DNA of 36,479 bases from Methylacidiphilum sp. Yel (GTDB lineage Bacteria > Verrucomicrobiota > Verrucomicrobiia > Methylacidiphilales > Methylacidiphilaceae): the NCBI RefSeq assembly GCF_004421185.1, contig NZ_LXQB01000017.1, positions 1 through 36,479 on the forward strand, in the 5' to 3' direction. This document shows, piece after piece, positions 25,574 through 34,213 of the stretch. The notes beneath the pieces are model-generated. The model ran no database searches, was not told where the DNA came from, and saw nothing but the letters and a program-made list of their open reading frames with translations. The position numbers and the translations under genes are program-made. Every line of letters starts with the position of its first letter. Position 1 is the stretch's first letter.

Positions 25574-26164
25574 TTGGTAACTGCCGCTGGCTCTTTGGCC
25601 AGAAAATAAAGAGGAAATGACATGGTTCTCACAATCTAACCTACAAAGCCTTTTTCCAAGCAAACATCGAATAATTTAGATCGATTCTCTATCCATTGAG
25701 GATCAGATGCTTACAGCAGCAGCACATGTTACTTTAGCCTAGAGGCTATTCTGCTGCAGGCTCAAGAAATCGGTAGCCGATTTTTAGTTTTATAGTGTTG
25801 GAATCTTCAAAGAGGGTGTTCTTTATGTTTTTGCTCTATCCTCTCAGAAAGAAAGTCTTATTTTCCATAGATTTCTATCCTCTTGATTCAATCCTAGCTC
25901 TTGAGCATCCAACTTATAAAAACTTCACTAAGCTTTGCCGCCTCCCCTTTGTAGGGGTAAGTTCAAGCAAACAACAAACTTTTGGTTCTGCTAAAATCCG
26001 TTCGTTGGTCTTTCCTTGCTTCTGTTATCGATTGATTGATGTGGAGGAGGAGAGAAGAGAAAAAGCCAACGCTCTTTCTTTTCTCTTTATCTTATTGGGA
26101 TGCATTGAAGCAAAACCAAAAGAGGTTATTAACAATAAAAAAAATATGTTGGAGATTGTTCTTA
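25574..26164. other. Gene-free stretch with hairpins and candidate RNA
   Basis: About 590 bases with no convincing gene. Just after the RelE-like stop, CTGGC-TCTTTG-GCCAG makes a short hairpin (25590-25605). At 25714-25756 an outer CAGCAG/CTGCTG pairing encloses TAGCC-TAGA-GGCTA. A hairpin with a T-rich tail follows at 25767. Together these suggest a short plus-strand RNA of about 150-200 bases ending near 25790. The remainder to 26164 is AT-rich; a GTG-started frame there (25795-26187) overlaps the mdh tail and is not credible. Confidence 0.35.
25767..25790 (+). terminator. Intrinsic terminator, 7-bp stem
   Basis: AAATCGG and CCGATTT form a perfect stem around a 3-base loop and are followed by TTAGTTTTAT. 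It could end the RelE-like transcript or a separate small RNA from 25574-25760. Confidence 0.55.
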
Positions 26165-27088
26165 CTAAGAAAGATTTAATTTTTTGATATTAGAGGCGAC
26201 ATGTCGAGCGCTTTGTTGCAGTGTCAAAAGTTCATCTTCTCTCAAAGGAAGCTCTAGTATTTTTTCTATTCCATTTTTTCCGAGAACCACTGGAACGCCC
26301 ACATATTGACCTGTGATTCCGTATTGACCTTCGCACCAGGCAGAGCAGGGTAACAATCTTTTTTGATCTTTTACAATACTTTCTACCATTTCTAGTATTG
26401 CTGCGGAAGGAGCATAATAAGCACTCCCTTTTTTCAAAAGCTGGACGATTTCGGCTCCTCCATCCCGTGTTCTTTTAATAAGCTGTTCTATTTTCTCTTT
26501 AGAAAGGAAATGTTCTATACTCACCCCAGAGACCGTTGCGAACCTTGGTAAAGGAACCATTTCATCTCCATGCCCTCCTAACACCATTGCTTGGACTTCC
26601 TGAGGAGCTATGCCAAGTTCTGAGGCGATGAAATAACGAAATCGAGCAGAATCCAAAACCCCAGCCATTCCCATCACTCTGTTTTTGGGAAGCTTCGTTT
26701 TAAGGGCGACAAGATAGCTCAACACGTCGACCGGATTGGAGACCACTATCACTATTGGGTTTTTGGAAAACCGTGCAATATTTTCGGCAACCCCACTGGC
26801 AATTTCCGCATTTCTGTTAAGTAAATCTTCTCTGGACATGCCAGGCTGTCGAGCCAAGCCGCTGGTAATGATATAGATATCTGAATTTGCACAATCTTCA
26901 AACAGGTTCGTTCCGACAATCTTTGACTCAACTCCTAGTAATGGAGCCGACTCCATCATATCTAAGGCTTTGCCTTGTGGCATCCCCTCGATAATATCAT
27001 GGAGAAAAACATCTCCTAGGTTTTTTTCCCAGATTCTTTGGGCTGTTGTAGCCCCAACAAAACCGGCACCGATGACTGATATTTTCAT
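26165..27088 (-). CDS. mdh: Malate dehydrogenase (LDH-like)
   Basis: The 307-residue protein is an NAD-dependent L-malate dehydrogenase of the citric acid cycle. It has a Rossmann motif GAGFVGATTA (about 7-16) and a following Asp (FLHDI) that selects NAD. The substrate loop GLARQPGMSREDLL has Arg where lactate dehydrogenases have Gln, and NPVD and the active-site His in GGHGDEMVP are present. The size and loop fit the tetrameric LDH-like MDH group. It is monocistronic and divergent from the outer-membrane protein gene, with about 115 bases between their starts. Confidence 0.93.
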   Translation of the reverse strand: MKISVIGAGFVGATTAQRIWEKNLGDVFLHDIIEGMPQGKALDMMESAPLLGVESKIVGTNLFEDCANSDIYIITSGLARQPGMSREDLLNRNAEIASGVAENIARFSKNPIVIVVSNPVDVLSYLVALKTKLPKNRVMGMAGVLDSARFRYFIASELGIAPQEVQAMVLGGHGDEMVPLPRFATVSGVSIEHFLSKEKIEQLIKRTRDGGAEIVQLLKKGSAYYAPSAAILEMVESIVKDQKRLLPCSAWCEGQYGITGQYVGVPVVLGKNGIEKILELPLREDELLTLQQSARHVASNIKKLNLS

Positions 27089-27202
27089 TTTACCATTTAA
27101 GAACGCTTTTCAGAGAAAAACAAAATTTTTTTTTAAGTTTAATCTCATTTCCGTTGGGAAATTGCATTTGAATATTTTTTGTATTGCAACAAAATATTTG
27201 AT

Positions 27203-28375
27203 GTGAGTCTTTGGAGAAATTCCGTTTTTCTTTGTTGTTTTTTCCTTTTTTCGCTGTCACTAAAAGGGCAATCCTTATATGATGATGAAATTCCAATCAA
27301 AGAAAAAGACTTACGGGCAATCTTTCAGTCCCCGATCCTCTTTTCTGATAATAGCCTTTATCAGAATTCCAAAACAAGGATCTTTTCTAATTTCTCTTTA
27401 GGAAATTCGAATTTTATTTCTTCTGGAGGAAAAAATTTTGAGCTTGTTGAAGATCAAGACAGTTATGGGATAACTTTTGAAAGCAGGCCAACAGAATCTT
27501 TATCGGTAGTGTTGAGTCCCTCGACTGCTATTCAAAATGTTGCGCCTCTGAGTGGAGGGCAAGCAGCGATTTTTCCCTTTGGTTCTCTTTCTCCAATGAT
27601 TGGTAATCTTCTGTCCACGAACACAGCTTCTATGTCTTGGAATCTTGATCGATTTTCAGCTAAGGGTTGGGTCAATCAAACTTCTATTTTTAATAACTGG
27701 CAAACCTATGAATTTATGACAGAAGGGACTGGAATGGATTTTTCGTATCAAGCAAAGACGCTTACCACTTTTTCTATTTCTCTGGCTAACAATGTCAATC
27801 AGTATGGGATGGTAATTCCCAATTGGTCTTATTTATATAATCAATCGGATTTGCTCTTAGCAGTAAGGATGGAGCAGCCAATAAAAAATACTCCATTGAC
27901 CTTTTGGACCGAAAGTTCCATTGATAAAAACACTGCTATGTCTGGTTTTGAGAATTTCAACTATTACTATGGTTGGACCATACCCAGTGTGAAAAGCGGC
28001 TTAAATTGGTCTGTCGATCAAAATAGTCTCTTTTCTATAGGCGCCTCTGCTTCTGAGTTACTGTACACTCAAGGGTATGGCTCAGAAAATTTCAAGGATA
28101 TATTTGGAGAATGGAAACAGAAAGTTTCTTCGAAGGCAGCACTAAACTTAGGGACAGATTTTCAAGATTGTAATTATACAGCTGGCTCTCAAAACTTGCT
28201 AGATACAGATCAAGGCAGTAGGCTTTTTCTATCAATTGGGCCACAGGTTCAACTTTCGAAAGACTTTTCGGCTAGATTGGATATGAAATATCGACTGGGT
28301 GATCCAAACTTGAAGTACGAAGCCTTACAGATCCCAGAAAGGTATTTTCTTTTCAGTGTCCAAGGGAAGTTTTAA
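27203..28375 (+). CDS. Probable outer-membrane beta-barrel protein
   Basis: I start at GTG 27203, which opens a signal peptide (VSLWRNSVFLCCFFLFSLSL); a TTG at 27179 is an alternative and no ribosome site is clear for either. The mature part of about 370 residues alternates short hydrophobic and polar segments rich in Ser, Asn, Thr and aromatic residues. It ends in Phe (FSVQGKF), the signature of a barrel inserted by BamA. I recognise no family. Porin-like or adhesin-like function is inference. It converges with the DUF202 gene, 11 bases apart. Confidence 0.6.
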   Translation: MSLWRNSVFLCCFFLFSLSLKGQSLYDDEIPIKEKDLRAIFQSPILFSDNSLYQNSKTRIFSNFSLGNSNFISSGGKNFELVEDQDSYGITFESRPTESLSVVLSPSTAIQNVAPLSGGQAAIFPFGSLSPMIGNLLSTNTASMSWNLDRFSAKGWVNQTSIFNNWQTYEFMTEGTGMDFSYQAKTLTTFSISLANNVNQYGMVIPNWSYLYNQSDLLLAVRMEQPIKNTPLTFWTESSIDKNTAMSGFENFNYYYGWTIPSVKSGLNWSVDQNSLFSIGASASELLYTQGYGSENFKDIFGEWKQKVSSKAALNLGTDFQDCNYTAGSQNLLDTDQGSRLFLSIGPQVQLSKDFSARLDMKYRLGDPNLKYEALQIPERYFLFSVQGKF

Positions 28376-28386
28376 GAGTTGATACT

Positions 28387-28794
28387 CTATGACTTAAATT
28401 CAGACTCTAGGATGACGTTTTTCCCAATTAAAAACGCAAGAACTAAACCCGCCAGTCCAATTAATAACCCCAATAAAGTATTGACCCATGCTTTTTCTAC
28501 CTCAAACAGTTTGTTACTGTCTATCTGTTTAGCATTTATATAAAAACGGATAGAGGCAACAAAAATGGTGAACACTCCAATAGACATAAAAGCAAAACCC
28601 ATCCATTGCACCACGGGATCAAAAAATCTGGAATCCGCATGATGGTTTTTATTATCAAACATTAGCCGGATATAGTCTAAAAAAAGAGTAAATTTCTCGA
28701 TAAGAAACCCAAAGGCCATAATAGCTATTCCGGTACGGATCCAAGCAAGATATGTTCTTTCATTAGCTGAATGATCGCCGAAATTTTTTTTCAT
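28387..28794 (-). CDS. DUF202 (YidH-like) small membrane protein
   Basis: The 135-residue protein has the family motif NERTYLAWIRTGIAIMAFGF at residues 9-28, then helices at about 15-35, 70-90 and 105-130. DUF202 proteins are three-helix inner-membrane proteins of unknown role. I start at ATG 28794; the frame extends upstream to 28887, but the extra residues are encoded by the IS605 right end and are chance. The IS element ends 32 bases before this start, so it may have cut the gene off from its former promoter or from the aminotransferase transcript. Confidence 0.8.
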   Translation of the reverse strand: MKKNFGDHSANERTYLAWIRTGIAIMAFGFLIEKFTLFLDYIRLMFDNKNHHADSRFFDPVVQWMGFAFMSIGVFTIFVASIRFYINAKQIDSNKLFEVEKAWVNTLLGLLIGLAGLVLAFLIGKNVILESEFKS

Positions 28795-28825
28795 TTCATA
28801 GCACCAGTCGATCGAATAAGACTGC

Positions 28826-28990
28826 TTGACCTCCTCCTCCGCCTTCAGGCAGGGGATTCCTTCCTGCCACCAGGGGCCTTGTTGCACCCCTTGGATCGGT
28901 CGAACAACCGACTCCCCGGCACTACACCGGAGAACAGGCGAGCCGGGCCAGTCCAGCCCTTAATATGTTCATCGCTCCCACTGTGTCGGC
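28826..28990 (-). ncRNA. Candidate omega-RNA at tnpB 3' end
   Basis: Known TnpB proteins use a guide RNA made from the tnpB 3' end through the element's right end, with the guide taken from flanking DNA. The corresponding stretch here has the right-end hairpin and GC-rich segments that can pair. The RNA would be transcribed toward the DUF202 gene, so its guide would match the sequence just left of 28826. This is based on family knowledge and position only. Confidence 0.35.
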
Positions 28991-30121
28991 ATTGCCCTCA
29001 TACCCGCACCTCTCGCAGCGGAATGTCGTTTGCCTCGGCCGATTCGCTTGACTCACATGTCCGCATTCCGGCTCCGGACAAGTCTGACTCGTCTACGGGG
29101 TCGGTACAGTCCCCAGCCAGCCTCTCGACCAATGGAGCTTGTACTCCAAAAACTTCTGGAACATTGACCACCCTTGATCCAGAATCGCTTTGTTCAGCCC
29201 GCTCTTCGCCCGCACCTTCTTCCCCGGATTCTCCCTCGTCCCCTTGGCCGACCGGCTCATGTTCTGGATCGGCAAATCCTCCACAAACACCATCGCGTGG
29301 GTTTTGCTGATGGCCGTGGAGGTCTTGTGCAAAAAATCCCGCCGGGCATTCGCAATATGCGCATGAAGCCGTTCTATCCTGGCATCCTGTTTCTGCCAGT
29401 TTCGCCAGAACCGTTTCTTCCGCGACAGCTTCCGTATTTCCCAAGCCAGTTTCTTTTCATGCCGCCGGAACCATCCTGGCGCATCCACAAACGTGCCGTC
29501 CGACAACGCCGCAAAATGCACAATCCCCCGGTCGACTCCCACAATCGAGTCCGACGGATGGACCGGCTCCGGCACGTCGTTCTCCCTCTGGAAAGAGATG
29601 TACCAGTGCCCGGCTTGCCATGTTACCGTGGCATTCCGAATCGTTCCATCGATGGGCCGGGACTTGCGGAACTTCACCCAGCCGATCTTGGGCAGGAAAA
29701 CCTTCGGCAAGACACACCGCCCATCTGCGTCCTTGGTCGACAGGTCGTGCTTGATCGGTTTGGGGTCCGCAAAGCGCAGGCCGGCCTCGTCCCGGTTCTT
29801 TTTCTTGAAGGTCGGCAACCGCGCCGGGTTGGACTTGTCAAACGCCGCCCGGATTGCCCGATCCAGAAACTTGAGCGTCCATTGCAAAGGGTGAATGGGC
29901 GCCTGAGCCAAAAACCCGTAGTCCTCGCTGTGTCTCCACCGTGTCAGGAGCCGGGTAAGCTCCTCATACGAGAGCAAAGGGGACCCGGCCTCCAGCCGCC
30001 CCTTTTGCAAGGCCAGCGCTTTGTTCCAAACCAACCGCGCACATCCCCGGTAACGGGTGAGGCACTGGGATTGTCCCATTGTCGGTTCCAAGCGGAATCG
30101 AAAGGACTTGAGAATTTCCAT
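28922..30121 (-). pseudogene. tnpB: TnpB RNA-guided nuclease gene interrupted by an amber codon
   Basis: Residues 1-342 read as a normal TnpB: N-terminal helical domain, then RuvC-I Asp (D197 in IVGVDRGIVHF) and RuvC-II Glu (E281 in VFVEDLPIQNMS). Codon 343 is TAG (29093-29095). Reading on in the same frame gives TSQTCPEPECGHVSQANR, then FRCERCGYEGNADTVGAMN with the third catalytic Asp (D379), and a stop at 28922-28924. So it is one nonsense codon, where Tyr is usual, and not a frameshift. The first Cys pair is spaced by four residues (CPEPEC) because of a near-duplicated CCGGAG/CCGGAA. Without readthrough the product lacks the zinc finger and one catalytic residue. Confidence 0.88.
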
Positions 30122-30144
30122 GTTTTTTAGGATATATTTGGTCT

Positions 30145-30582
30145 ATGATAAAGTCAAACGAGACCCGTACAGGTTGACATTGTGTATATAATCTTCATCT
30201 ACATTTGGTCTTTGCGACTAAATATCGGCGCGGAGTCTTCACTAAAGAGATTTTGGAAGAGCTGCACGAGATTATGGCCTCGGTTTGTAAAGCTTTCGAA
30301 GCTGAATTGTTGGAATTTGACCCTCAGGATGACCACGCGCACCTTTTGGTGACCTATCCACCCAAAGTGGCCATTTCCACGCTGGTGAACAGTCTGAAAG
30401 GCGTCTCCAGCCGCCTGATCCAAAAGTAAAACTATACGCAAATTTGCCGAAAACTATGGAGTGGACATCTCTGGTCCCCAAGTTATTTAGCCGGGAGCTG
30501 TGGCGGCGCCCCTCTGTCCGTTATCCAACAGGATATCGAGAGTCAGAGAACACCTGAATGCCGCGCCTTATCCTCTTCCTAA
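30145..30582 (+). pseudogene. tnpA: IS200-type Y1 transposase gene with two nonsense codons
   Basis: From ATG 30145 the frame reads ten codons, then TGA (30175-30177), where Arg is usual (CGA to TGA). It then continues HCVYNLHLHLVFATKYRRGV, DDHAHLLVTYPPKVAIS (the HUH motif, HAH) and NSLKGVSSRLIQK. A TAA follows at 30427-30429. After it the frame goes on NYTQICRKLWSGHLWSPSY, then GSCGGAPLSVIQQDIES, to TAA 30580-30582. The residues around both stops match the family, so the gene is a decayed copy. A normal protein would be about 145 residues and nick single-stranded element ends with a Tyr. Confidence 0.88.
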
Positions 30583-30612
30583 AGGAAGAGGTTGTATGCG
30601 GCGCGTTTTTTT
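30562..30612 (+). terminator. tnpA terminator and element-end hairpin
   Basis: Outer stem CGCGCC (30562-30567) pairs with GGCGCG (30600-30605), and inner CCTCTTCC (30572-30579) pairs with GGAAGAGG (30584-30591) around a TAAA loop; seven T follow. It overlaps the end of tnpA, so it may serve both as terminator and as the end structure recognised by the transposase. Confidence 0.75.
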
Positions 30613-30654
30613 CAGATCTTTTCAGATCAAGGCGGTCTTTCTGGCAGCAAGCAC

Positions 30655-31818
30655 TTATAGTTTTTCAATAAACCGACAAAAGCGGTCAAGTCCGGTTTTA
30701 ATTCTTTCCATGCTTGTTGCGTAAGAAAGTCTAATGGATTGATCATCTCCAAAAGCTACTCCAGGCACTACGGCTACCTTTTCTTCTTCGAGTAGTTTTT
30801 GGGCAAAATCTGAAGAACTCATCCCTGTTTTTGATATATTCACATAGACATAGAACGTTCCTTGAGGAGGGATAAAGGAAATTTTCTCAATATCTGAGAG
30901 GATCTTCATAATGTAGGCCCGCCTTTTTTTGTATTCTTTGACCATATTTTCCACACAATCTTGTGGACCCTTGTAGGCAGCCAGTGCCCCTTTTTGAGCA
31001 AACGAGGTTGGATTGGAGGTCATATGACTTTGGAGGGAGGCGATCTGTTTGGCTGCCCATAGGGGAGAAGCAGAATACCCAAGTCTCCATCCGGTCATTG
31101 CGTATGTTTTGCTAAAGCCATTAACGGTAAAGGTCAGCTCGTAGACCTCTTTGCTAAGAGAAGCGATGCTGAAATGCGTCAGATCGTCATAAACGAGCTT
31201 TTCGTAGATTTCATCAGAAAGAATCAGTATGTCTTCTTCCAGGGCAACATTTGCGATACCCTCTAATTCTTCTTTGGAATAAATACTTCCAGTCGGATTC
31301 GAAGGGCTATTGATAATGATCATTTTTGTTTTTGGCGTCATCGCCTCTTCAAACTGTTTAGGAGTGATTTTATAACCGTTTTCAAAAGATGTTGGGACAA
31401 TGACCGGTTCAGCTCCTGCTATCTTTACCATTTCAGGGTAGCTGACCCAATAAGGGGCAGGGATGATCACTTCATCTCCTGGATCAACCGTTGCAAGAAT
31501 GACATTTATGCAGGCATGCTTAGCCCCACAGCTCACGTTTATTTGCTCCGGACTGTAGTCTAAGGCATTATCTTTTTTTAGCTTTTCGCAAATAGCCAAT
31601 CTCAATTCAGGGATTCCCGAAGAGGGGGTATAGCGGGTAAAATTGGCGTCTAGAGAACCCATAGCGGCTGCTTTGATATGCTCAGGGGTGTCAAAGTCAG
31701 GTTCTCCAGAAGTAAAATTGACTATATCTTCTCCTTTTTGAGCCAATGCTTTGGCCTTGCTGTCCAAAGCCAGAGTAAGAGAAGGACTAATCTTCTGGAC
31801 TCGAGATGAAACTTCCAT
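30655..31818 (-). CDS. Aspartate/aromatic aminotransferase (class I, PLP)
   Basis: The 387-residue protein is a fold-type I PLP aminotransferase of the Ib (Thermus-like AspC) group. SGEPDFDTPEHI near residue 37 binds the substrate, SPSNPTGSIYS and SDEIYEKLVYDD place the PLP contacts, and the Schiff-base Lys is K237 in FSKTYAMTGWRLGY. It probably makes aspartate from oxaloacetate and glutamate, with possible broader range. It ends a minus-strand run with ndk, tsaD and the epimerase gene; the IS605 element begins about 40 bases beyond its stop. Confidence 0.9.
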   Translation of the reverse strand: MEVSSRVQKISPSLTLALDSKAKALAQKGEDIVNFTSGEPDFDTPEHIKAAAMGSLDANFTRYTPSSGIPELRLAICEKLKKDNALDYSPEQINVSCGAKHACINVILATVDPGDEVIIPAPYWVSYPEMVKIAGAEPVIVPTSFENGYKITPKQFEEAMTPKTKMIIINSPSNPTGSIYSKEELEGIANVALEEDILILSDEIYEKLVYDDLTHFSIASLSKEVYELTFTVNGFSKTYAMTGWRLGYSASPLWAAKQIASLQSHMTSNPTSFAQKGALAAYKGPQDCVENMVKEYKKRRAYIMKILSDIEKISFIPPQGTFYVYVNISKTGMSSSDFAQKLLEEEKVAVVPGVAFGDDQSIRLSYATSMERIKTGLDRFCRFIEKL

Positions 31819-31855
31819 AATGGCTTCCTTTTTGTTGCAGGTTAAAATTTTTGGG

Positions 31856-33025
31856 TTAGCTTCCGTAGATCTCTTCTATAAGAGAAACAAATGAATTTTG
31901 TTCCATTTTTAAAATCTTAATTTCTCTTTCGGCATTTTCTGGGGAATCGGAGGCATGCGCTGCGTTGACCATAATGCTTTGACCAAATTCTCTTCGAATA
32001 GATCCTGGAGGAGCCTTGGCTGGATCTGTAGGTCCTAGAACTTCTCTGACTTTTCTAACCGCATCGATGCCTTCGTAGAGCAAAATGATGCATTTTTCCT
32101 TACCTGGCATTGTTCTTTGGTCGATAGGACAATTTTTGGGATTTATGCCTGTCATAAACTGAACAATCGAATGGAATTGTTCTTCGGCATAGAGTGGCCC
32201 GATAAGATTAGCGAGTGCTTCTTCCCTAGAAGAATCCAGTCTAATGGCAAGAGCCGATTCAAGTAATTCTTTGGCTTTTTGTCCTGCTGGTTTTTTGAGC
32301 TTTTCTCTGAGGGCTTCCCTTACAGGGGCGTAAAACTCTTCTGCTTCAGCTACACTCATATGGTGAACTTTAATGGCTGTTATCGCTAGTTCCGTTCGAG
32401 AAAACATATCGATTACATAACCGGGTCTTCCACTGGGAAAACGGAAGTTATCTGGCTTTAAGATGACAACGGCTCTTTGATGTCCTGGTTTGTTGTAAGT
32501 GGGGATAAGATGCGAAAGAATCCCTGAATCCCGGTCGTAATATCGCTTCCATAAGAGCAGCTTGGCTTTTGCCTCTTCCACAGAGGGTGCGGCAAGAACA
32601 GCAGGCTCAAAATATTTTACCGTACCATCTCTATTGTAGATAAGATCACCAAAGGTATCTCGGATCGTCTCTCCGCCTTTGCTTCGATTACGGATGTTGC
32701 CAACAACTTCCCTTGTTTTTGCGACAGCATTCTCTCCTCTAAATAAGAGAACCATGACCCGCTGACGAGCGCCCGTCTGAGGATTAGGCATAAAGTTTTC
32801 AAGAATGTAATCTCGAATTAGCTCCTGTATTTCTCTATCTTGAGGATCACTTTCCGTCACAATCATTTTAGAATATTCTCTTACGAGCTCGGCGCTCGGC
32901 GAGTACATAGCTGCTCCAACAAGTTCTAAAGAACTTTGTGAAAGTAGCCGCGAAAGTATGACTCCCGTTCTTGATTTATAAAGGGTATAAGGATTAATAA
33001 TAACGTAACTAAGTTCTTGTGCCAT
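31856..33025 (-). CDS. Double-domain nucleoside diphosphate kinase-like protein
   Basis: The 389-residue protein contains two NDK-like repeats: about 1-160 (YVIINPYTLYKSRTGVILSR through IRDTFGDLIYNRDGTVKY) and about 185-385 (AVVILKPDNFRFPSGRPGYV through RREFGQSIMVNAAHASD). Only the second keeps the His phospho-acceptor (H357 in NAAHASD). The first has no His at the matching place (YFEPAVLAA). Normal bacterial Ndk is about 140 residues with one domain. It should transfer phosphate between nucleoside di- and triphosphates through H357, with the first domain perhaps regulatory or structural. It is transcribed with tsaD upstream and the aminotransferase downstream. Confidence 0.8.
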   Translation of the reverse strand: MAQELSYVIINPYTLYKSRTGVILSRLLSQSSLELVGAAMYSPSAELVREYSKMIVTESDPQDREIQELIRDYILENFMPNPQTGARQRVMVLLFRGENAVAKTREVVGNIRNRSKGGETIRDTFGDLIYNRDGTVKYFEPAVLAAPSVEEAKAKLLLWKRYYDRDSGILSHLIPTYNKPGHQRAVVILKPDNFRFPSGRPGYVIDMFSRTELAITAIKVHHMSVAEAEEFYAPVREALREKLKKPAGQKAKELLESALAIRLDSSREEALANLIGPLYAEEQFHSIVQFMTGINPKNCPIDQRTMPGKEKCIILLYEGIDAVRKVREVLGPTDPAKAPPGSIRREFGQSIMVNAAHASDSPENAEREIKILKMEQNSFVSLIEEIYGS

Positions 33026-33101
33026 AGGATGATAGAATGCTTTTGGTTTTTTCTTTAAAAAGTTTTATGTTTTAATACTATTTTAATGTTATTTTGTCGT
33101 T

Positions 33102-34157
33102 TCAAAAACTCTTTACTTTTAGTTCCCTGTTGAAATCAATTAATGATAAGTTGGGATTTACTTCCCTACTTTTTGTAATTGGCAGACCCAAAAGATAAAA
33201 TAAGGCGGCGACAAAGGCAATCATAACCGCATTATCCGTACAAAACTTTTTATCAGCAATAAGGATTTCAATGTCTGATTCCAGCGCTTTTTGCTTGAGT
33301 AGAGTCCTTATCCTCTGATTGGCAAGGACACCACCTGAAGCGGCAATGCAGCAGAGACCAAAGGCTTTGGCTGCACTAATGGTTTTTTCCTGGATCACCC
33401 GAGCAATAGCTTCTTGGAAGGAGGCGCAAACATCGAAGAAAAATTGCCCTTTTTCTAACAGTTCTTCTTTTCTTTTCTCCACAAAATATCGGACTGCCGT
33501 TTTCAGACCGCTGAAACTAAAATTATAATTATTTTTTTCAATAAGACTTAAAGGGAACGCATAAGCGTTAGCGTTCCCTGGTTTGGCCCATTTTTCTATT
33601 TCTGGTCCTCCAGGATAGTCCAACCCTAGAAGTCTGCCAACCTTATCGAAAGCTTCTCCGGCAGCATCATCAATGGTTGAACCAATCATTTCGTATTTTC
33701 TTGGTCCATCCACTTTTGTCAAAATAGTATGTCCCCCACTAACCACTAGGCCAAGAAAAGGGAATCTCAGCTTTTCTTCTCTGCCTATGAAAGGAGAAAA
33801 AAGATGACCTTCTAAATGGTTCATCCCATAAACCGGTATGCCAAGACCTTGGGCTAGGCCCCTAGCAAAAGCATTACCTACAAGTAAGGAGGCCATTAGT
33901 CCTGGTCCTTCGGTTACAGCGATGGCCTCAACATCTTCTAGACAGAGACTACCACGCTTGATCATCCCTTGCATAAGCATAGGAAGGTTTTTGGAATGCT
34001 CCCTAACGGCAAATTCTGGGACTATCCCACCAAATGGTTTGTGGAGAAGGGCTTGACTTATACACTGATCATCGACAATCTGGATTTTACCATTAGTCAT
34101 TCGGATCAGCGCCAGCGCAGTCTCGTCACAAGAAGACTCTATGCCAAGCCATACCAT
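33102..34157 (-). CDS. tsaD: tRNA N6-threonylcarbamoyladenosine transferase TsaD
   Basis: The 351-residue protein matches the universal Kae1/TsaD family. The N-terminus GIESSCDETALALI, the metal site H114/H118 (NHLEGHLFSP), VVSGGHTIL, the nucleotide loop (IDDAAGEAFDKVGRLLGL) and YPGGPEIEK are all recognisable. With TsaB and TsaE (not in the window) it adds the threonylcarbamoyl group to A37 of tRNAs reading ANN codons. It is 57 bases downstream of the epimerase gene and 77 bases upstream of the double-NDK gene, on the same strand. Confidence 0.95.
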   Translation of the reverse strand: MVWLGIESSCDETALALIRMTNGKIQIVDDQCISQALLHKPFGGIVPEFAVREHSKNLPMLMQGMIKRGSLCLEDVEAIAVTEGPGLMASLLVGNAFARGLAQGLGIPVYGMNHLEGHLFSPFIGREEKLRFPFLGLVVSGGHTILTKVDGPRKYEMIGSTIDDAAGEAFDKVGRLLGLDYPGGPEIEKWAKPGNANAYAFPLSLIEKNNYNFSFSGLKTAVRYFVEKRKEELLEKGQFFFDVCASFQEAIARVIQEKTISAAKAFGLCCIAASGGVLANQRIRTLLKQKALESDIEILIADKKFCTDNAVMIAFVAALFYLLGLPITKSREVNPNLSLIDFNRELKVKSF

Positions 34158-34213
34158 AGAAAAAATTTTCTATTGAATTCATGAAAAGTCTAGAAAAAGA
34201 ACTAAAAGTTCAC

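Larger units (their letters stand above)
28826..30615 (-). mobile_element. IS200/IS605-type element with divergent tnpA and tnpB (decayed)
   Basis: The element contains a Y1 transposase gene (tnpA, plus strand) and a TnpB gene (minus strand) whose starts are 24 bases apart. The tnpB side ends in a hairpin with a TGAA loop (about 28839-28858) followed by TCAA (28826-28829 on the minus strand), the usual right-end cleavage tetranucleotide. The tnpA side ends in a strong double-stem hairpin (30562-30605). There are no long terminal inverted repeats, as expected for this family. It is much richer in G and C than the flanking genes, suggesting transfer. The exact left boundary is not certain; a TTTTCAGATC repeat at about 30610-30629 follows it. 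Confidence 0.85.

Noticed and set aside
25795..26187. 130-codon GTG-started frame after the terminator
   Set aside because: No ribosome site, no recognisable family, overlaps the 3' end of mdh on the other strand, and composition looks non-coding.
28795..28887. 31-residue N-terminal extension of the DUF202 protein
   Set aside because: It is encoded by the right end of the IS605 element and does not match the family; the ATG at 28794 is the natural start.
29174..30130. 318-codon frame on the plus strand over tnpB
   Set aside because: GC-rich antisense shadow of tnpB; sequence is Arg/Pro-rich without any family features.
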